In this document: piece by piece, positions 28,077-37,502 of the stretch
Layout: every line of letters starts with the position of its first letter
Numbering within the stretch: position 1 is the stretch's first letter
Source of the DNA: Pseudomonadota bacterium
GTDB lineage: Bacteria; Pseudomonadota; Gammaproteobacteria; Burkholderiales; Casimicrobiaceae
NCBI GenBank assembly: GCA_018241745.1
Contig: JAFEDG010000005.1
Location: forward strand, 1 to 43,860
Length of the DNA stretch: 43,860 nucleotides
Direction of reading: 5' to 3'
Translations under genes and position numbers: made by a program
Notes under the pieces: generated by a model
The model's input: only the letters and a program-made list of their open reading frames with translations
Database searches by the model: none
Told to the model about the DNA's origin: nothing

Positions 28077-29230
28077 TCCGGGTCGCACAGCGCGGGGCGC
28101 AGCGCGGCTTCAGCATCATCGAAATCATGGTGGGCATCGTGATCGGCCTGCTCGCCGTGCTCGTCACCTACCAGCTGTTCAACGTGTCGGAGACCTTCAA
28201 GCGCAACACGACGTCGCTCGCCGACACGCAGCAGAACGGCCTGCTGTCCTCGTTCCTGATGTCGCTGCAGCTCGCGAATGCGAACAACGGGCTTGCCGTG
28301 GCCGGCACCGACCTCGATTCGTGTCCGTCCGACGGCACGGCACCGGACACGCAGATCAAGTCGACGCTGCGGCCCATCCCGGTGATGATCACCGACAGCG
28401 GCGACGACATGACGCCGGACAAGTTCGTCGTCAACTATGGCAGCACGTCGCGCCTGATCATCCCGGCCAACTTCAAGTCGCTCCCCAGCATCCCGATCGA
28501 CGGCAACTTCGTCGTGCAGAGCCCCACCGGCTTCATGAAGGGCGACCAGGTCGTCATCATCGAGCCCAACACCAGCGGCGCCGGCCGTTGCGCGATGACG
28601 ACGGTCACCGACATCTACGACGGACTGGAGACGGCGCCGGTCGACGACTCGGCGGGCGCCACCGCCGCGATCGCCACCGCCAACGGCTACGTTTCGCTGC
28701 ACCACGCGGCCAACCTGCCGTCCGTGTCCTACAACGCCGACTCCGTCGTGCTGAACCTGGGTCCCACGCCACAGCGGATCCAGTACGACGTCACCAGCGA
28801 GACGTTGCGTTCGACGGACCTGCTGTCGGGCAATGCGCCGCAGCCGGTCGCGTCCAACGTCGTGAACCTCAAGGCGCAGTACGGCATCGACACCAACAAC
28901 GACGGGCTTGCCGACAAGTGGGTCAAGGCCGTTGATGGTGCGGACGGCGACTTCTCGCCGGCCGGCGTGCTGGCGATGAGTTATGCCGACCTGTCGCGCA
29001 TCAAGGCGGTGCGGCTCGCCATCGTCGTGCGCAGCGACCAGTTCGACCGCAGCCTCGGCGACTGGTCGCCGTCCCCCGCCGTGTTCTCGGACTGTGGCGA
29101 ATTCGCCTGCCCGGCGGCGCTCTCCATGACGTACGCGGCGCCGACGGCGCCGGCCGGCAACTATCGCTACCGCGTCTACGAAACCATCATCCCGCTGCGC
29201 AACGCGATCTGGAACATCGAGAAGAAATGA
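28073..29230 (+). CDS. pilW: PilW minor pilin
   Basis: The 385-residue prepilin is cleaved after RG (residue 12) before FSIIEIMVGIVIGLLAVLVT. A large soluble domain follows, with the pattern typical of PilW: NTTSLADTQQNGLL near the N-terminus and IKAVRLAIVVRSDQ near the C-terminus, the last a standard PilW feature. Two cysteines near the end (FSDCGEFACP) may pair. Start and stop overlap pilV and pilX by four bases. Confidence 0.91.
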   Translation: MIRVAQRGAQRGFSIIEIMVGIVIGLLAVLVTYQLFNVSETFKRNTTSLADTQQNGLLSSFLMSLQLANANNGLAVAGTDLDSCPSDGTAPDTQIKSTLRPIPVMITDSGDDMTPDKFVVNYGSTSRLIIPANFKSLPSIPIDGNFVVQSPTGFMKGDQVVIIEPNTSGAGRCAMTTVTDIYDGLETAPVDDSAGATAAIATANGYVSLHHAANLPSVSYNADSVVLNLGPTPQRIQYDVTSETLRSTDLLSGNAPQPVASNVVNLKAQYGIDTNNDGLADKWVKAVDGADGDFSPAGVLAMSYADLSRIKAVRLAIVVRSDQFDRSLGDWSPSPAVFSDCGEFACPAALSMTYAAPTAPAGNYRYRVYETIIPLRNAIWNIEKK

Positions 29231-29862
29231 AGCATCGCCGTCAACCCGCGTCCCGCGCGCAACAGCGTGGCGTCGCGCTGTTCATCGCATTGATCATCAT
29301 GGTCGCGATGTCGCTCGCCGGCGTCGCGCTGATCCGCGCGACCGACGCCACGACGTCGGTCGTCGGCAACATCGCGTTCCGCCAGTCGTCGCTGCTCGCG
29401 GCCAACTGGGCGATCGAGCAGGCGACGTCGGCCGTGTACAGCGACGAATCGCGCACCGGCTCCGCGTTGATCACCGACACGAAGGCCGACGACGCCGCCA
29501 ACAACTACTACGCCACCTACCAGGATTACGCGGCCACGCCGGCGCCGGAATCGACGACGACGTCGAACCCCAACATCCCCCAGGGGATCCCCGCCGTGCT
29601 GCAGAAGAAGTCCGCGTACCCGTTCGTGCCTTACGTCGACGCCAGCAAGAACGAGGTGCGCTACGTGATCGAGCGGATGTGCCGGCTTCCCGGCACCGCT
29701 GATGCGACGTATTGCGACATGATGCCGCCGAAGAAGGGCTCGGGGACGACGATCACCAACACGTCCGTCTCGCTGGGCACGGCGCCGCTGTTCCGGGTAA
29801 CGGTGCGGGTCGACGGGCCGTCGAACACCGGAACGTCGTTCGTCCAGGCGTGGCTGCACTAG
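29227..29862 (+). CDS. pilX: PilX minor pilin
   Basis: The 211-residue protein starts with QQRG, then VALFIALIIMVAMSLAGVAL: the Glu at +5 is absent, as is common for PilX. The family region after the helix reads TSVVGNIAFRQSSLLAANWA, where the usual AAE is AAN. PilX counters pilus retraction in other species. It begins in an ATGA overlap with pilW; pilY1 follows after 29 bp with its own ribosome site. Confidence 0.87.
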   Translation: MKHRRQPASRAQQRGVALFIALIIMVAMSLAGVALIRATDATTSVVGNIAFRQSSLLAANWAIEQATSAVYSDESRTGSALITDTKADDAANNYYATYQDYAATPAPESTTTSNPNIPQGIPAVLQKKSAYPFVPYVDASKNEVRYVIERMCRLPGTADATYCDMMPPKKGSGTTITNTSVSLGTAPLFRVTVRVDGPSNTGTSFVQAWLH

Positions 29863-29891
29863 TCGTACGAGGCAACAGGGAGAAACCGATA

Positions 29892-32800
29892 ATGAAAAAC
29901 GAAACCACGCGCAAGCGCGCATCGAAGTTTACGCGCGTCCTTGCCGGCATTCTCTCGCTGCTTCTCTCGCTGGGACCGGCCGCGACACCGGTGTACGCCG
30001 CGGTCACCGACCTCGCGGACCAGCCGTTGGGCGCGCAGGTCAAGGCCAAGCCCAACATCATGCTGACCATCGACGACTCGACGTCGATGCTCTACGACTT
30101 CCTGCCGGACACCGTCGTCAACACGTACTGCCGCGACGGCACCGGCGCGATGAATGCCGCGTGCGGCTACAACGGCTCGCCGATCTGCGTCAATTTCGAT
30201 ACGGCCACCAACACGTGCATCACCGGGTACTCGTCCCCGCAGTACATCTGGGAACAGGCGGGCTATCCGTACACCGGGTACGACAACGCCTACCCCAAAG
30301 CCGGCCCTGGAGCCGGCTGCAACACGAGCGTCTATCCATTCACGTGCTCGGGCGGCGTGGACCCCGGCGCGCTGCCGGGGGTGTCGACGTACCCGTCCAC
30401 CAGCGGTTCCCCGCTGTCGGGCAAGCCCTACGAATATTGGCTGCTGTGGCCGGCGCCGGCCCACAACAGCGAGCTCAACCGGCTCTACTACAACCCGCGC
30501 CTGACTTACTTGCCGCCCGTGGCCGGAGACGGCACGCCGTATCCGTCGATGAACTCGACGAAGACGTCCGGCTGGACGCGCGTCCCCGCCAATCCCTACC
30601 GTCATCTCGACGACCCGTGGGGTTACGCCGCGGACCTGCGCAACCCGCTGATCGACCTGACCGCGACGGTCACGGTGGGCCTGTGGTGCAACTCGGACTG
30701 GACGCTCGGCAACGACGACGACGGCAACGCGTACGCGAGCAACCCGGCGTTCTGCCGCAGCAATGGCGACATCTCGACGTCGTCGACCGACTCGACGCCC
30801 GCCAATGACGGCGATTACCAATACCCGTGGGCGCCACCGTCGATCACTCCCAACGACGTGACGTCCAAGGTCGACACGTCGACGATCAACTACACGTCGG
30901 TGCCGCCCGTCAACGCGACGGTGAAGAGCGCCTGGTCGACAGCGCAGGACGGCAAGTTCTTCTACGAGAACGACAACGTCCTCTGGTGCGACATCACCAG
31001 CCCGGCGTGGCCGAAGACCAGCACCAATCCCATCTCGCAGGTCTGCGACATGGGGCTCAACACGATCAACCAGACGTGCAACGGCTACGCTGCGGCAGGC
31101 ACGTGCTCCGCCACGGCGTCGGGTACGTGCTCGGGCGCGACGGCCGGCACCTGCAACACCGGCTACGGAACCTGCGCCGGCTATACCGCCGGCACCTGCA
31201 ACACCGGCAACGGCAATTGCAACAGCACGTCCGGCACGTGCAACACCGCCAACGGCGTCTGCAACGGCGCCAACGGCACCTGCAACACGGCTAACGGCAA
31301 CTGCAGCGGCACGAACGGCACCTGCAACACGGCCAATGGCAACTGCAGTGGCTACACCGCCGGCGTGTGTGGTTCCGGACAGGCCGGGTCCTGCGGCGCC
31401 GCCACCAGCTGCTCGGCGACCCACGAGGCCTGCGTGGCGGGCACCGCCGCTTCATGTAGCGGGTACAACGCGCAGACGTGCACGGGGACCAAGCGCACGT
31501 GCGACGCGCAGTCACAGTCGTGCAACGGTTACGGCGGCCCGCAGACCTGCGCCAACGTCGTCGCCATCCCGCCCGACCCGTCGACGTGCACGTCGGCCTG
31601 GTCGCCGCCGAACTGCAACATCAACCCGGACCCGGAACAGCCGTGCGTGTACAAGACCACGTGCCCGGATCCCACGTACAAGGGCACCTGCAGCATCAAG
31701 GGCAATGCCTGCTCGCCTTCGACTGCCGCGACGGACTGCCCGACCATCTACGGCAAGTGCAGCCTGCAGACGACCAAGCAGTGCTCGTCGGCGGCGGATT
31801 GCACGGGCCTCAACTACTGCAACGGCACCACGACGACCTGCAACACGCAGGCTGACTGCACGATCGCCAACGGCAAGTGCAGCATCAACACGGCGGCATC
31901 GTGCAACACGAACGCCGATTGCCCGAGCGTCGGCACGTGCAACTACCAGAACACCGCCGGTGCCACCAACGGCCTGTGCGCCAGCAACGCCGATTGCAAG
32001 CCCTTCCCGAACCATTGCTCGGTTACCACGGGCCAGTCCTGCACGACGTTGTCGTCGAATTCGTCGGCGTGCCCGATCGTCCCGGGCAGCGGCACGTGCA
32101 CGTACGCGTCGTACAGCGGCGGCTCGTGCTCGACGGTGGCGGATTGCGGCAACACGTGCCAGAACAGCGCGAAGCTCGGCAATGCCTGCACAGCCAATTC
32201 GCAGTGCACGGTCACCGGCACCTGCACGGCGGGGCTCACCGGCAACTCGTGCGTGTCGAACGGCGACTGCAACAAGGCGGGTAGCTGCACCACCGGCATC
32301 AACACGGGCACGGCGTGTACGGCCAACGGCGCCAATGCAACGTGCGGGGCCATCGACAAGTGCACGGCCGGCAACGTCGGCGCCACCTGCACGACGAACG
32401 CGCAGTGCAACGGCTCGGGCACCTGCACGTCCGGTTCGAATACCGGCGCCGCGTGCACGGGCTCGGGTGCCAATGCGACGTGCGGCGCGATCAACAAGTG
32501 CACGGCCGGCAACGTCGGCGCCACGTGCACGACCAACGCCAATTGCGCGACGACGGGCACGTGCACCACCGGCATCAACACCGGCACGGCGTGTACCGGT
32601 AGCGGTACCAATTCCGCCTGCGGCCCGATCGACAAATGCACGGCAGGCAACGTCGGCGCGACGTGCACGTCCAACTCGCAGTGCAACACCACCGGCACGT
32701 GCACGACCGGGGCCAACACCGGCGCCAGCTGCACGAGCCCCGGCGCCAACTCGGCGTGCGGCAAGATCAACAAGTGCTCCGCCGGCCAGCCGAACACGAC

Positions 32801-35800
32801 GAGCTGCACGACCAACTCGCAGTGCAACGTCAACGGCAGCTGCACGTCGGGCGCCAACACCGGCGCGGCGTGCTCGACCAACGGCACCAATGCCGCCTGC
32901 GGCGTGGTCAACAAGTGCTCGGCGGGCCTCGTCGGCAACGCGTGCACGACCAATGCACAGTGCAACGCGAGCGGCATCTGCACGACGGGCAACGTCGGCG
33001 CCGTGTGCAATACCGGCACGGACTGCGGCATCAGCATCGGCACGTGCTCCAACAACGGCAACTCGTGCACCACCGCCAACGCGTCCACGCAATGCGCGGG
33101 CTCGATCGGCCACTGCAGCTACGAGACGGCCAAGACGTGCACGATCAACGGCGACTGCAAGCCGTGGGGACACTGCTCGATCGACCAGGCGACCGCCTGC
33201 CAATCGAACGCACAGTGCGCGGATATCCAGGGCCCGGTCAACCCGGCGTCAGTCCGTTGCGACACCACGGGTGTCAGCGGAAACGCCGCGACGACGCTGC
33301 TGATGGACGCCAACGGCGCGGGCCTGACCTGCCGCCGCAACAACCACGCGTACGCCGGCGTCACGGCCAGCCGCTTCAACTACCCCAGCGGCAAGTTCAC
33401 GACGCCCGTCACGGGTGAACTCGTCGCGGGACAGGGCTGCCACGCGACGAACCACTACGCGAACGTCCCGCGCCATTACTGGAAGACCAGCATCGAGTGG
33501 TGCACCAACAGCATCAGCACCGCTGGCGACAAGTGGGTCGGCTACGGCGACAGCTCGGCCGGCACGTGCCAGTCGTTCAAGGACGACACGCACATCTACC
33601 CGCGCTTCTACCAGTTCGGCTCCGGCAGCGACACGGTGAGCAACTACACGACCCCGGCCTTCGCTCGCGTCGACCTGAAGACGGGTGCGTCGTACACGCA
33701 TACGTTCACGGATCCCGAATCGGGCGAGACGACGACCATCAGCCGCACGTATGACGAGGAAATGGAGAACTACGCGAACTGGTTCGCGTACTACCGGACG
33801 CGGATCCAGGCGGTGAAGGCGGCCACGTCGCTCGCGTTCCTCGGCACCAACTCGGACGGCACGTTCAACCTCGACGAGAACAAGTTCCGCGTCGGGCTGG
33901 AGACGCTGTCCAACCTGCCGGTGACGTCGTTCGTCGACATCCAGAACTTCAATGTCACGCAGAAGACGAAGTGGGCGGAGCAGCTGTTCGGCATCGACAT
34001 CCCGATGAACAACCAGACGCCCAACCTGAACGCGATGGTGCGGGTGGGAGACTACTTCGCCAACGGGTCCAGCGCGGAACTGTCGGGCGCAACCGACCCG
34101 ATCATCCTGTCCTGCCAGAAGAACTGGCACATGCTGTTCACGGACGGCATCACGAACCAGACGTCGCTGCCCGTGTACAAGCCTGGCAACATCGATGACG
34201 TGCTGCAGACCGCGCTGCCGGAGAACGTGATGTCGCTCAATGTCGGCGACAACTGGCCGGCGCCGTTCCGCGAGAACAATACGACCGCGACTTCCGATTC
34301 CGCGTCCGACTACGCGATGCTGTATTGGACCAAGGACCTGCGGACGTCCGGCGCGAACAGCACTGACAACGTGTCGGCCAGCGCGTCCGACCCGGCCACG
34401 TGGCAGCATCTCAACTTCGCCGCGCTGTCGCTCGGGACCGACGGCAAGCTCGCCACGGGCAACCAGACGGCGATCGAGACGCAGCTGTCGGCAGGCGCAT
34501 TGCAGTGGTCGGTCCCCTACCCGACCACCAACCAGCCCGACGCGTCCGGCGTGGACGACCTGTGGCATGCGGCCATCAACGGCCGTGGCCGCTTCGTCAA
34601 CGCCAAGTCCGTGGCCGAACTGCAGGTGGGCATGGGCCAGATCCTGGCCGACGCGCTGAACACGCAGGGCGCGCGCAGTGGCGTCGCATTCACGAGTTCC
34701 AACCTCACGACGGCGGGCAACAACTACATCTACCGGGCAACGTTCCAGCCGAGCTGGGGCGGCACGCTGGTCAAGGTGCAGATCGACGCCAATGCCAACG
34801 AGGTGGCCGATGTCTGGCACGCAGAGAAGCAGCTGGCGCTGATGCTGACGCCCACGATCGCGGTTCCGGACCCGTGGCAGGACTCGCGCAAGGTCGTGAC
34901 GATGAAGCAGGACGGCACGCCGGTTCCGTTCCTGTGGGACGACATCGACGCGGCCGAGCAGGATGCGCTGGCCCCGGGCAACCCGGACCGCGGCAAGAAG
35001 GTGCTCGCGTACCTGCGCGGCGACCAGTCGAACGAGGACAACAGCGTCATCGGCAAATTCCGCAAGCGCGACTACACGGCGACCGCGGGCTACGCGGGTG
35101 CGCTGGGCGACATCGTCAATGCGTCGGCCGTCTACGTGGGCATCCCCAACGCGCCTTATCTCGACATCGACGACAAGGGCTACAGCACGTTCAAGTCCAC
35201 CCACGGAACGCGCGCGGGTCGCGTGTACGCCGGCGCCAACGACGGCATGCTCCATGGCTTCGACGATGCCACCGGCAACGAGGTATTCGGCTACGTGCCC
35301 AAGGCGCTGTTCCGTGACCCGTCTGACGCGGGGCTTGGTTCGCTTACCTACCAGTTCGGCGGCCTGCCCCCGTTCGTCCACCACTTCTTCGTCGACAGCA
35401 CGCCGACGGCCACGGACCTTACGTTCGACGCGCCGGACTCGCAGGACTGGCATACGCTGCTGATCGGCGGCCTCGGCAAGGGCGGCAAGTCGTACTACGC
35501 GATCGACGTCACCGACCCGAGCGCCTTCGACACCGAGACCAACATCGCGAAGAAGGTGCTCTGGGAGTTCACGAACGCCGACATGGGCTACACGTACGGG
35601 CCGCCGCTCGTCACCAAGACGCGTGCCTGGGGTGGCAAGTGGGTCGTGATCGTGCCGAGCGGGTACAACAACCCGTCCGGGGTCGGCAAGATCTTCTTCA
35701 TCGATCCCAAGGACGGGAGCCTGTTGAAGGAGATGGACACGACGGACGGCTCTCCGACCAACCCCTCCGGGTTGGCGCAGATCTCGGGGTACACGCAGAA

Positions 35801-36578
35801 GTACAGCAACTACCTCGCGGACCAGGTGTACGCCGGCGACCTGCACGGCAACCTGTGGCGCTTCGACATGCTGGACACCAACCCGGATAACTGGACGGTG
35901 GGACAGATCGCCAAGCTGACAGGGCCGGACGGGCTGGAGCAGCCGGTCACCGTACCGCCGCGGATGGAAGTCGACATCACCAACGGTACCGACCGCTGGG
36001 TGTTCGTCGGCACCGGTAAGCTGCTCGCCGACGCCGACCTCGCGAACACCGATGTCCAGTCGTTCTATGCGATCCGCGACGGCACGACGAAGGTGCCAGG
36101 CGCCATCCCGGGGACCCCGCTCGACGTGCGCACGCTGTCGGACGTCAACGACGCGGCCGGGCTGTCAGCGGCGGCACCGGTGGGCTGGAAGATCGACCTC
36201 ACGGAGAAGCCGGGCCAGCGGATCGTCACGCCGCTGCAAGCCGCGCTGTTCGTCGTGGCCTTCTCGGCTACGTCGCCGAACACGGACCCCTGCCTCACCG
36301 GCCAGCCGGCCGACGTCTACGTCCGGGGCTACTCGCACGGCGACTCGCTGCTCGAGAACGACGACGGTACCTGCTGCCAGAACTACATGACGTCCGACAA
36401 CGGCGCGGTGGGCCTGCAGATCATTTCGTCAGGCGGCAGCGACTCGTCGGGCGTCTACGTGCCGAACATGAGCGTGGTCGTCACACTGGGCAGCAGCGGC
36501 AAGACGATCTCGGCCAAGATCCATCCGCCGAGCTTCCTGTACGCGCACCGGATGTCCTGGCGTGTGCTGAACGAATAG
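29892..36578 (+). CDS. pilY1: Giant PilY1-like pilus tip adhesin with cysteine-rich insert
   Basis: The protein has 2,228 residues, much longer than PilY1 proteins I know of (about 1,100-1,700). Order: signal peptide (1-36, ending VYA); start of a von Willebrand A-like fold (PNIMLTIDDSTSM, 54-66, with D-x-S-x-S at 61-65); a cysteine-rich insert (about 396-1147) with about 97 cysteines; the remaining fold with NWFAYYRTRI (about 1296) and HMLFTDGITN (about 1413-1422); then the PilY1 C-terminal beta-propeller with RVYAGANDGMLHGFDDATG, LIGGLGKGGKSYYAIDVTD and VYAGDLHGNLWRFDM, plus a calcium-like loop DANANEVADVWHAE. PilY1 normally joins minor pilins at the tip, controls retraction and senses surfaces. 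GGGAGA at 29878-29883 sets the ATG at 29892. A strong terminator follows. Confidence 0.92.
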   Translation: MKNETTRKRASKFTRVLAGILSLLLSLGPAATPVYAAVTDLADQPLGAQVKAKPNIMLTIDDSTSMLYDFLPDTVVNTYCRDGTGAMNAACGYNGSPICVNFDTATNTCITGYSSPQYIWEQAGYPYTGYDNAYPKAGPGAGCNTSVYPFTCSGGVDPGALPGVSTYPSTSGSPLSGKPYEYWLLWPAPAHNSELNRLYYNPRLTYLPPVAGDGTPYPSMNSTKTSGWTRVPANPYRHLDDPWGYAADLRNPLIDLTATVTVGLWCNSDWTLGNDDDGNAYASNPAFCRSNGDISTSSTDSTPANDGDYQYPWAPPSITPNDVTSKVDTSTINYTSVPPVNATVKSAWSTAQDGKFFYENDNVLWCDITSPAWPKTSTNPISQVCDMGLNTINQTCNGYAAAGTCSATASGTCSGATAGTCNTGYGTCAGYTAGTCNTGNGNCNSTSGTCNTANGVCNGANGTCNTANGNCSGTNGTCNTANGNCSGYTAGVCGSGQAGSCGAATSCSATHEACVAGTAASCSGYNAQTCTGTKRTCDAQSQSCNGYGGPQTCANVVAIPPDPSTCTSAWSPPNCNINPDPEQPCVYKTTCPDPTYKGTCSIKGNACSPSTAATDCPTIYGKCSLQTTKQCSSAADCTGLNYCNGTTTTCNTQADCTIANGKCSINTAASCNTNADCPSVGTCNYQNTAGATNGLCASNADCKPFPNHCSVTTGQSCTTLSSNSSACPIVPGSGTCTYASYSGGSCSTVADCGNTCQNSAKLGNACTANSQCTVTGTCTAGLTGNSCVSNGDCNKAGSCTTGINTGTACTANGANATCGAIDKCTAGNVGATCTTNAQCNGSGTCTSGSNTGAACTGSGANATCGAINKCTAGNVGATCTTNANCATTGTCTTGINTGTACTGSGTNSACGPIDKCTAGNVGATCTSNSQCNTTGTCTTGANTGASCTSPGANSACGKINKCSAGQPNTTSCTTNSQCNVNGSCTSGANTGAACSTNGTNAACGVVNKCSAGLVGNACTTNAQCNASGICTTGNVGAVCNTGTDCGISIGTCSNNGNSCTTANASTQCAGSIGHCSYETAKTCTINGDCKPWGHCSIDQATACQSNAQCADIQGPVNPASVRCDTTGVSGNAATTLLMDANGAGLTCRRNNHAYAGVTASRFNYPSGKFTTPVTGELVAGQGCHATNHYANVPRHYWKTSIEWCTNSISTAGDKWVGYGDSSAGTCQSFKDDTHIYPRFYQFGSGSDTVSNYTTPAFARVDLKTGASYTHTFTDPESGETTTISRTYDEEMENYANWFAYYRTRIQAVKAATSLAFLGTNSDGTFNLDENKFRVGLETLSNLPVTSFVDIQNFNVTQKTKWAEQLFGIDIPMNNQTPNLNAMVRVGDYFANGSSAELSGATDPIILSCQKNWHMLFTDGITNQTSLPVYKPGNIDDVLQTALPENVMSLNVGDNWPAPFRENNTTATSDSASDYAMLYWTKDLRTSGANSTDNVSASASDPATWQHLNFAALSLGTDGKLATGNQTAIETQLSAGALQWSVPYPTTNQPDASGVDDLWHAAINGRGRFVNAKSVAELQVGMGQILADALNTQGARSGVAFTSSNLTTAGNNYIYRATFQPSWGGTLVKVQIDANANEVADVWHAEKQLALMLTPTIAVPDPWQDSRKVVTMKQDGTPVPFLWDDIDAAEQDALAPGNPDRGKKVLAYLRGDQSNEDNSVIGKFRKRDYTATAGYAGALGDIVNASAVYVGIPNAPYLDIDDKGYSTFKSTHGTRAGRVYAGANDGMLHGFDDATGNEVFGYVPKALFRDPSDAGLGSLTYQFGGLPPFVHHFFVDSTPTATDLTFDAPDSQDWHTLLIGGLGKGGKSYYAIDVTDPSAFDTETNIAKKVLWEFTNADMGYTYGPPLVTKTRAWGGKWVVIVPSGYNNPSGVGKIFFIDPKDGSLLKEMDTTDGSPTNPSGLAQISGYTQKYSNYLADQVYAGDLHGNLWRFDMLDTNPDNWTVGQIAKLTGPDGLEQPVTVPPRMEVDITNGTDRWVFVGTGKLLADADLANTDVQSFYAIRDGTTKVPGAIPGTPLDVRTLSDVNDAAGLSAAAPVGWKIDLTEKPGQRIVTPLQAALFVVAFSATSPNTDPCLTGQPADVYVRGYSHGDSLLENDDGTCCQNYMTSDNGAVGLQIISSGGSDSSGVYVPNMSVVVTLGSSGKTISAKIHPPSFLYAHRMSWRVLNE
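31077..31370 (+). repeat. Short Cys-every-seven repeats in PilY1 (21/42-bp units)
   Basis: Within pilY1, cysteines recur every six to eight residues, in units such as GTCNTANGNCSGTN. At the DNA level the 42-bp unit starting at 31275 is repeated almost exactly from 31317. The low-complexity Gly/Thr/Asn/Cys sequence is in frame and not part of the usual PilY1 domains. Confidence 0.8.
32241..32933 (+). repeat. Five tandem 138-bp repeats coding six-cysteine modules in PilY1
   Basis: Units start at 32241, 32379, 32517, 32655 and 32793; the first four are exactly 138 bp, the fifth 141 bp. Each encodes 46-47 residues with cysteine spacing C-x5-C-x5-C-x9-C-x8-C-x5-C. A typical unit begins GATCTTNAQCNGSGTC and ends near NKCTAGNV. 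Flanking sequence holds looser versions of C-x5-C-x5-C. The repeats differ by point changes, so they are not a recent copy burst. Confidence 0.9.
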
Positions 36579-36599
36579 CGCCGCGCACGCGCCCGTTTC

Positions 36600-36638
36600 C
36601 CGGCCGCGCCGCCTCCAGCGGCGCGGCCGGTTTGCTTT
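36600..36638 (+). terminator. Intrinsic terminator after pilY1
   Basis: Perfect 13-bp stem (CCGGCCGCGCCGC with GCGGCGCGGCCGG), five-base loop CTCCA, then TTTGCTTT. It closes the pilus operon 21 bp after the pilY1 stop. Confidence 0.85.
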
Positions 36639-36662
36639 CGGGCTCGTGCACAATGGCATCCG

Positions 36663-37460
36663 ATGACCACGACGACGATCCCGGTGCGACTCGCGCAGCC
36701 GGCAGTGCCCAGGCTGGAGCTGCCGGCATCGTTCGTCGCGTCGATCGCGATCCACGTCGTCGTGTTCGTCGTGCTCGCGTGGCTGATCCGGGCCATGCCC
36801 GCGGTGACCGCACCCCGGCACGCATCGACGCCGGCACCGCTGTCAGCCATGCTCGCCGAGGTCTCGCCATCCGATGTCGCGGCCTCGAACGTCATCGCGC
36901 AGCCCGTCGTGCCCGAACCGATGCCGGCGCTGGTGATGCCGGTGAAGCCGCTGCCGATGAGCCCGCTGCCGCCGTCACTGGCGGACGTCTCGCCGCTCAT
37001 CCGTACGCCGATCCCCGGCATCTCGGTGGACCCGGCGACCTATGTGATCGACGAACCGTTCGCGCCCGTGGGGCACATCGTCAACACGGTCGGCAACGGC
37101 CGCGCGCAGTTCGGCGCCAACATCGCCGACCAGATGAAGCAGCGCTTCCCGCAGGCAGCGGTGCGCACGCCGGTGCCGATCGGCGCGTTCCCGACGCTCT
37201 ACCCGGCGCGCGCCGCCCGCGAAGGGCGCTCGCTGAAGCTCGCTGCGCTGCTGACGATCAGTCCGGACGGCCGCGTCACCGAGGTGCGCGTGATGCCGGA
37301 CGACCCGCCGTTCGTGCAAGCCATCGTCGCCGCGCTGAAGAACGCCCGCTTCACGCCGGCCGAGCGCGACGGCAAGGCCATCCCCTATTGGACGATCCTC
37401 GAGTTCCGGTTCGACATCGACGGCCCCACCGGCATCCACGGCGAACGGCTCGACCGCTGA
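36663..37460 (+). CDS. TonB-family energy-transducing protein
   Basis: The 265-residue protein has one N-terminal membrane anchor (about 22-43, SFVASIAIHVVVFVVLAWLI) that includes the His residue shared by TonB anchors, a Pro-rich periplasmic spacer (PVVPEPMPALVMPVKPLP) and a TonB C-terminal domain (about 180-265) with LKLAALLTISPDGRVTEVRV and ALKNARFTPAERDGKAIPYW. It would transfer proton-motive energy to an outer-membrane receptor. No exbB, exbD or receptor gene is in the window. It lies after the pilus terminator, so it is probably a separate transcript. Confidence 0.85.
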   Translation: MTTTTIPVRLAQPAVPRLELPASFVASIAIHVVVFVVLAWLIRAMPAVTAPRHASTPAPLSAMLAEVSPSDVAASNVIAQPVVPEPMPALVMPVKPLPMSPLPPSLADVSPLIRTPIPGISVDPATYVIDEPFAPVGHIVNTVGNGRAQFGANIADQMKQRFPQAAVRTPVPIGAFPTLYPARAAREGRSLKLAALLTISPDGRVTEVRVMPDDPPFVQAIVAALKNARFTPAERDGKAIPYWTILEFRFDIDGPTGIHGERLDR

Positions 37461-37471
37461 GCCGCATGCAC

Positions 37472-37500
37472 GAGCGCGCCGCGCCGGCGCGGGCACGCTC
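37472..37500. terminator. Hairpin between convergent TonB-family gene and ribE
   Basis: GAGCG and CGCTC arms flank a GC-rich inner stem with one bulge in the 42-bp gap between the converging stops. It could end transcripts from both sides, though no T-run is present. Confidence 0.4.
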
Positions 37501-37502
37501 GG

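Noticed and set aside
31077..33260. Repeats in pilY1 considered as a CRISPR array or minisatellite
   Set aside because: Repeats are in frame, vary by codon, lack spacers, and encode a conserved cysteine pattern.
33249..35846. 865-codon reverse open frame opposite pilY1
   Set aside because: Low-complexity Arg/Val/Ala antisense product; pilY1 domains are clear on the forward strand.
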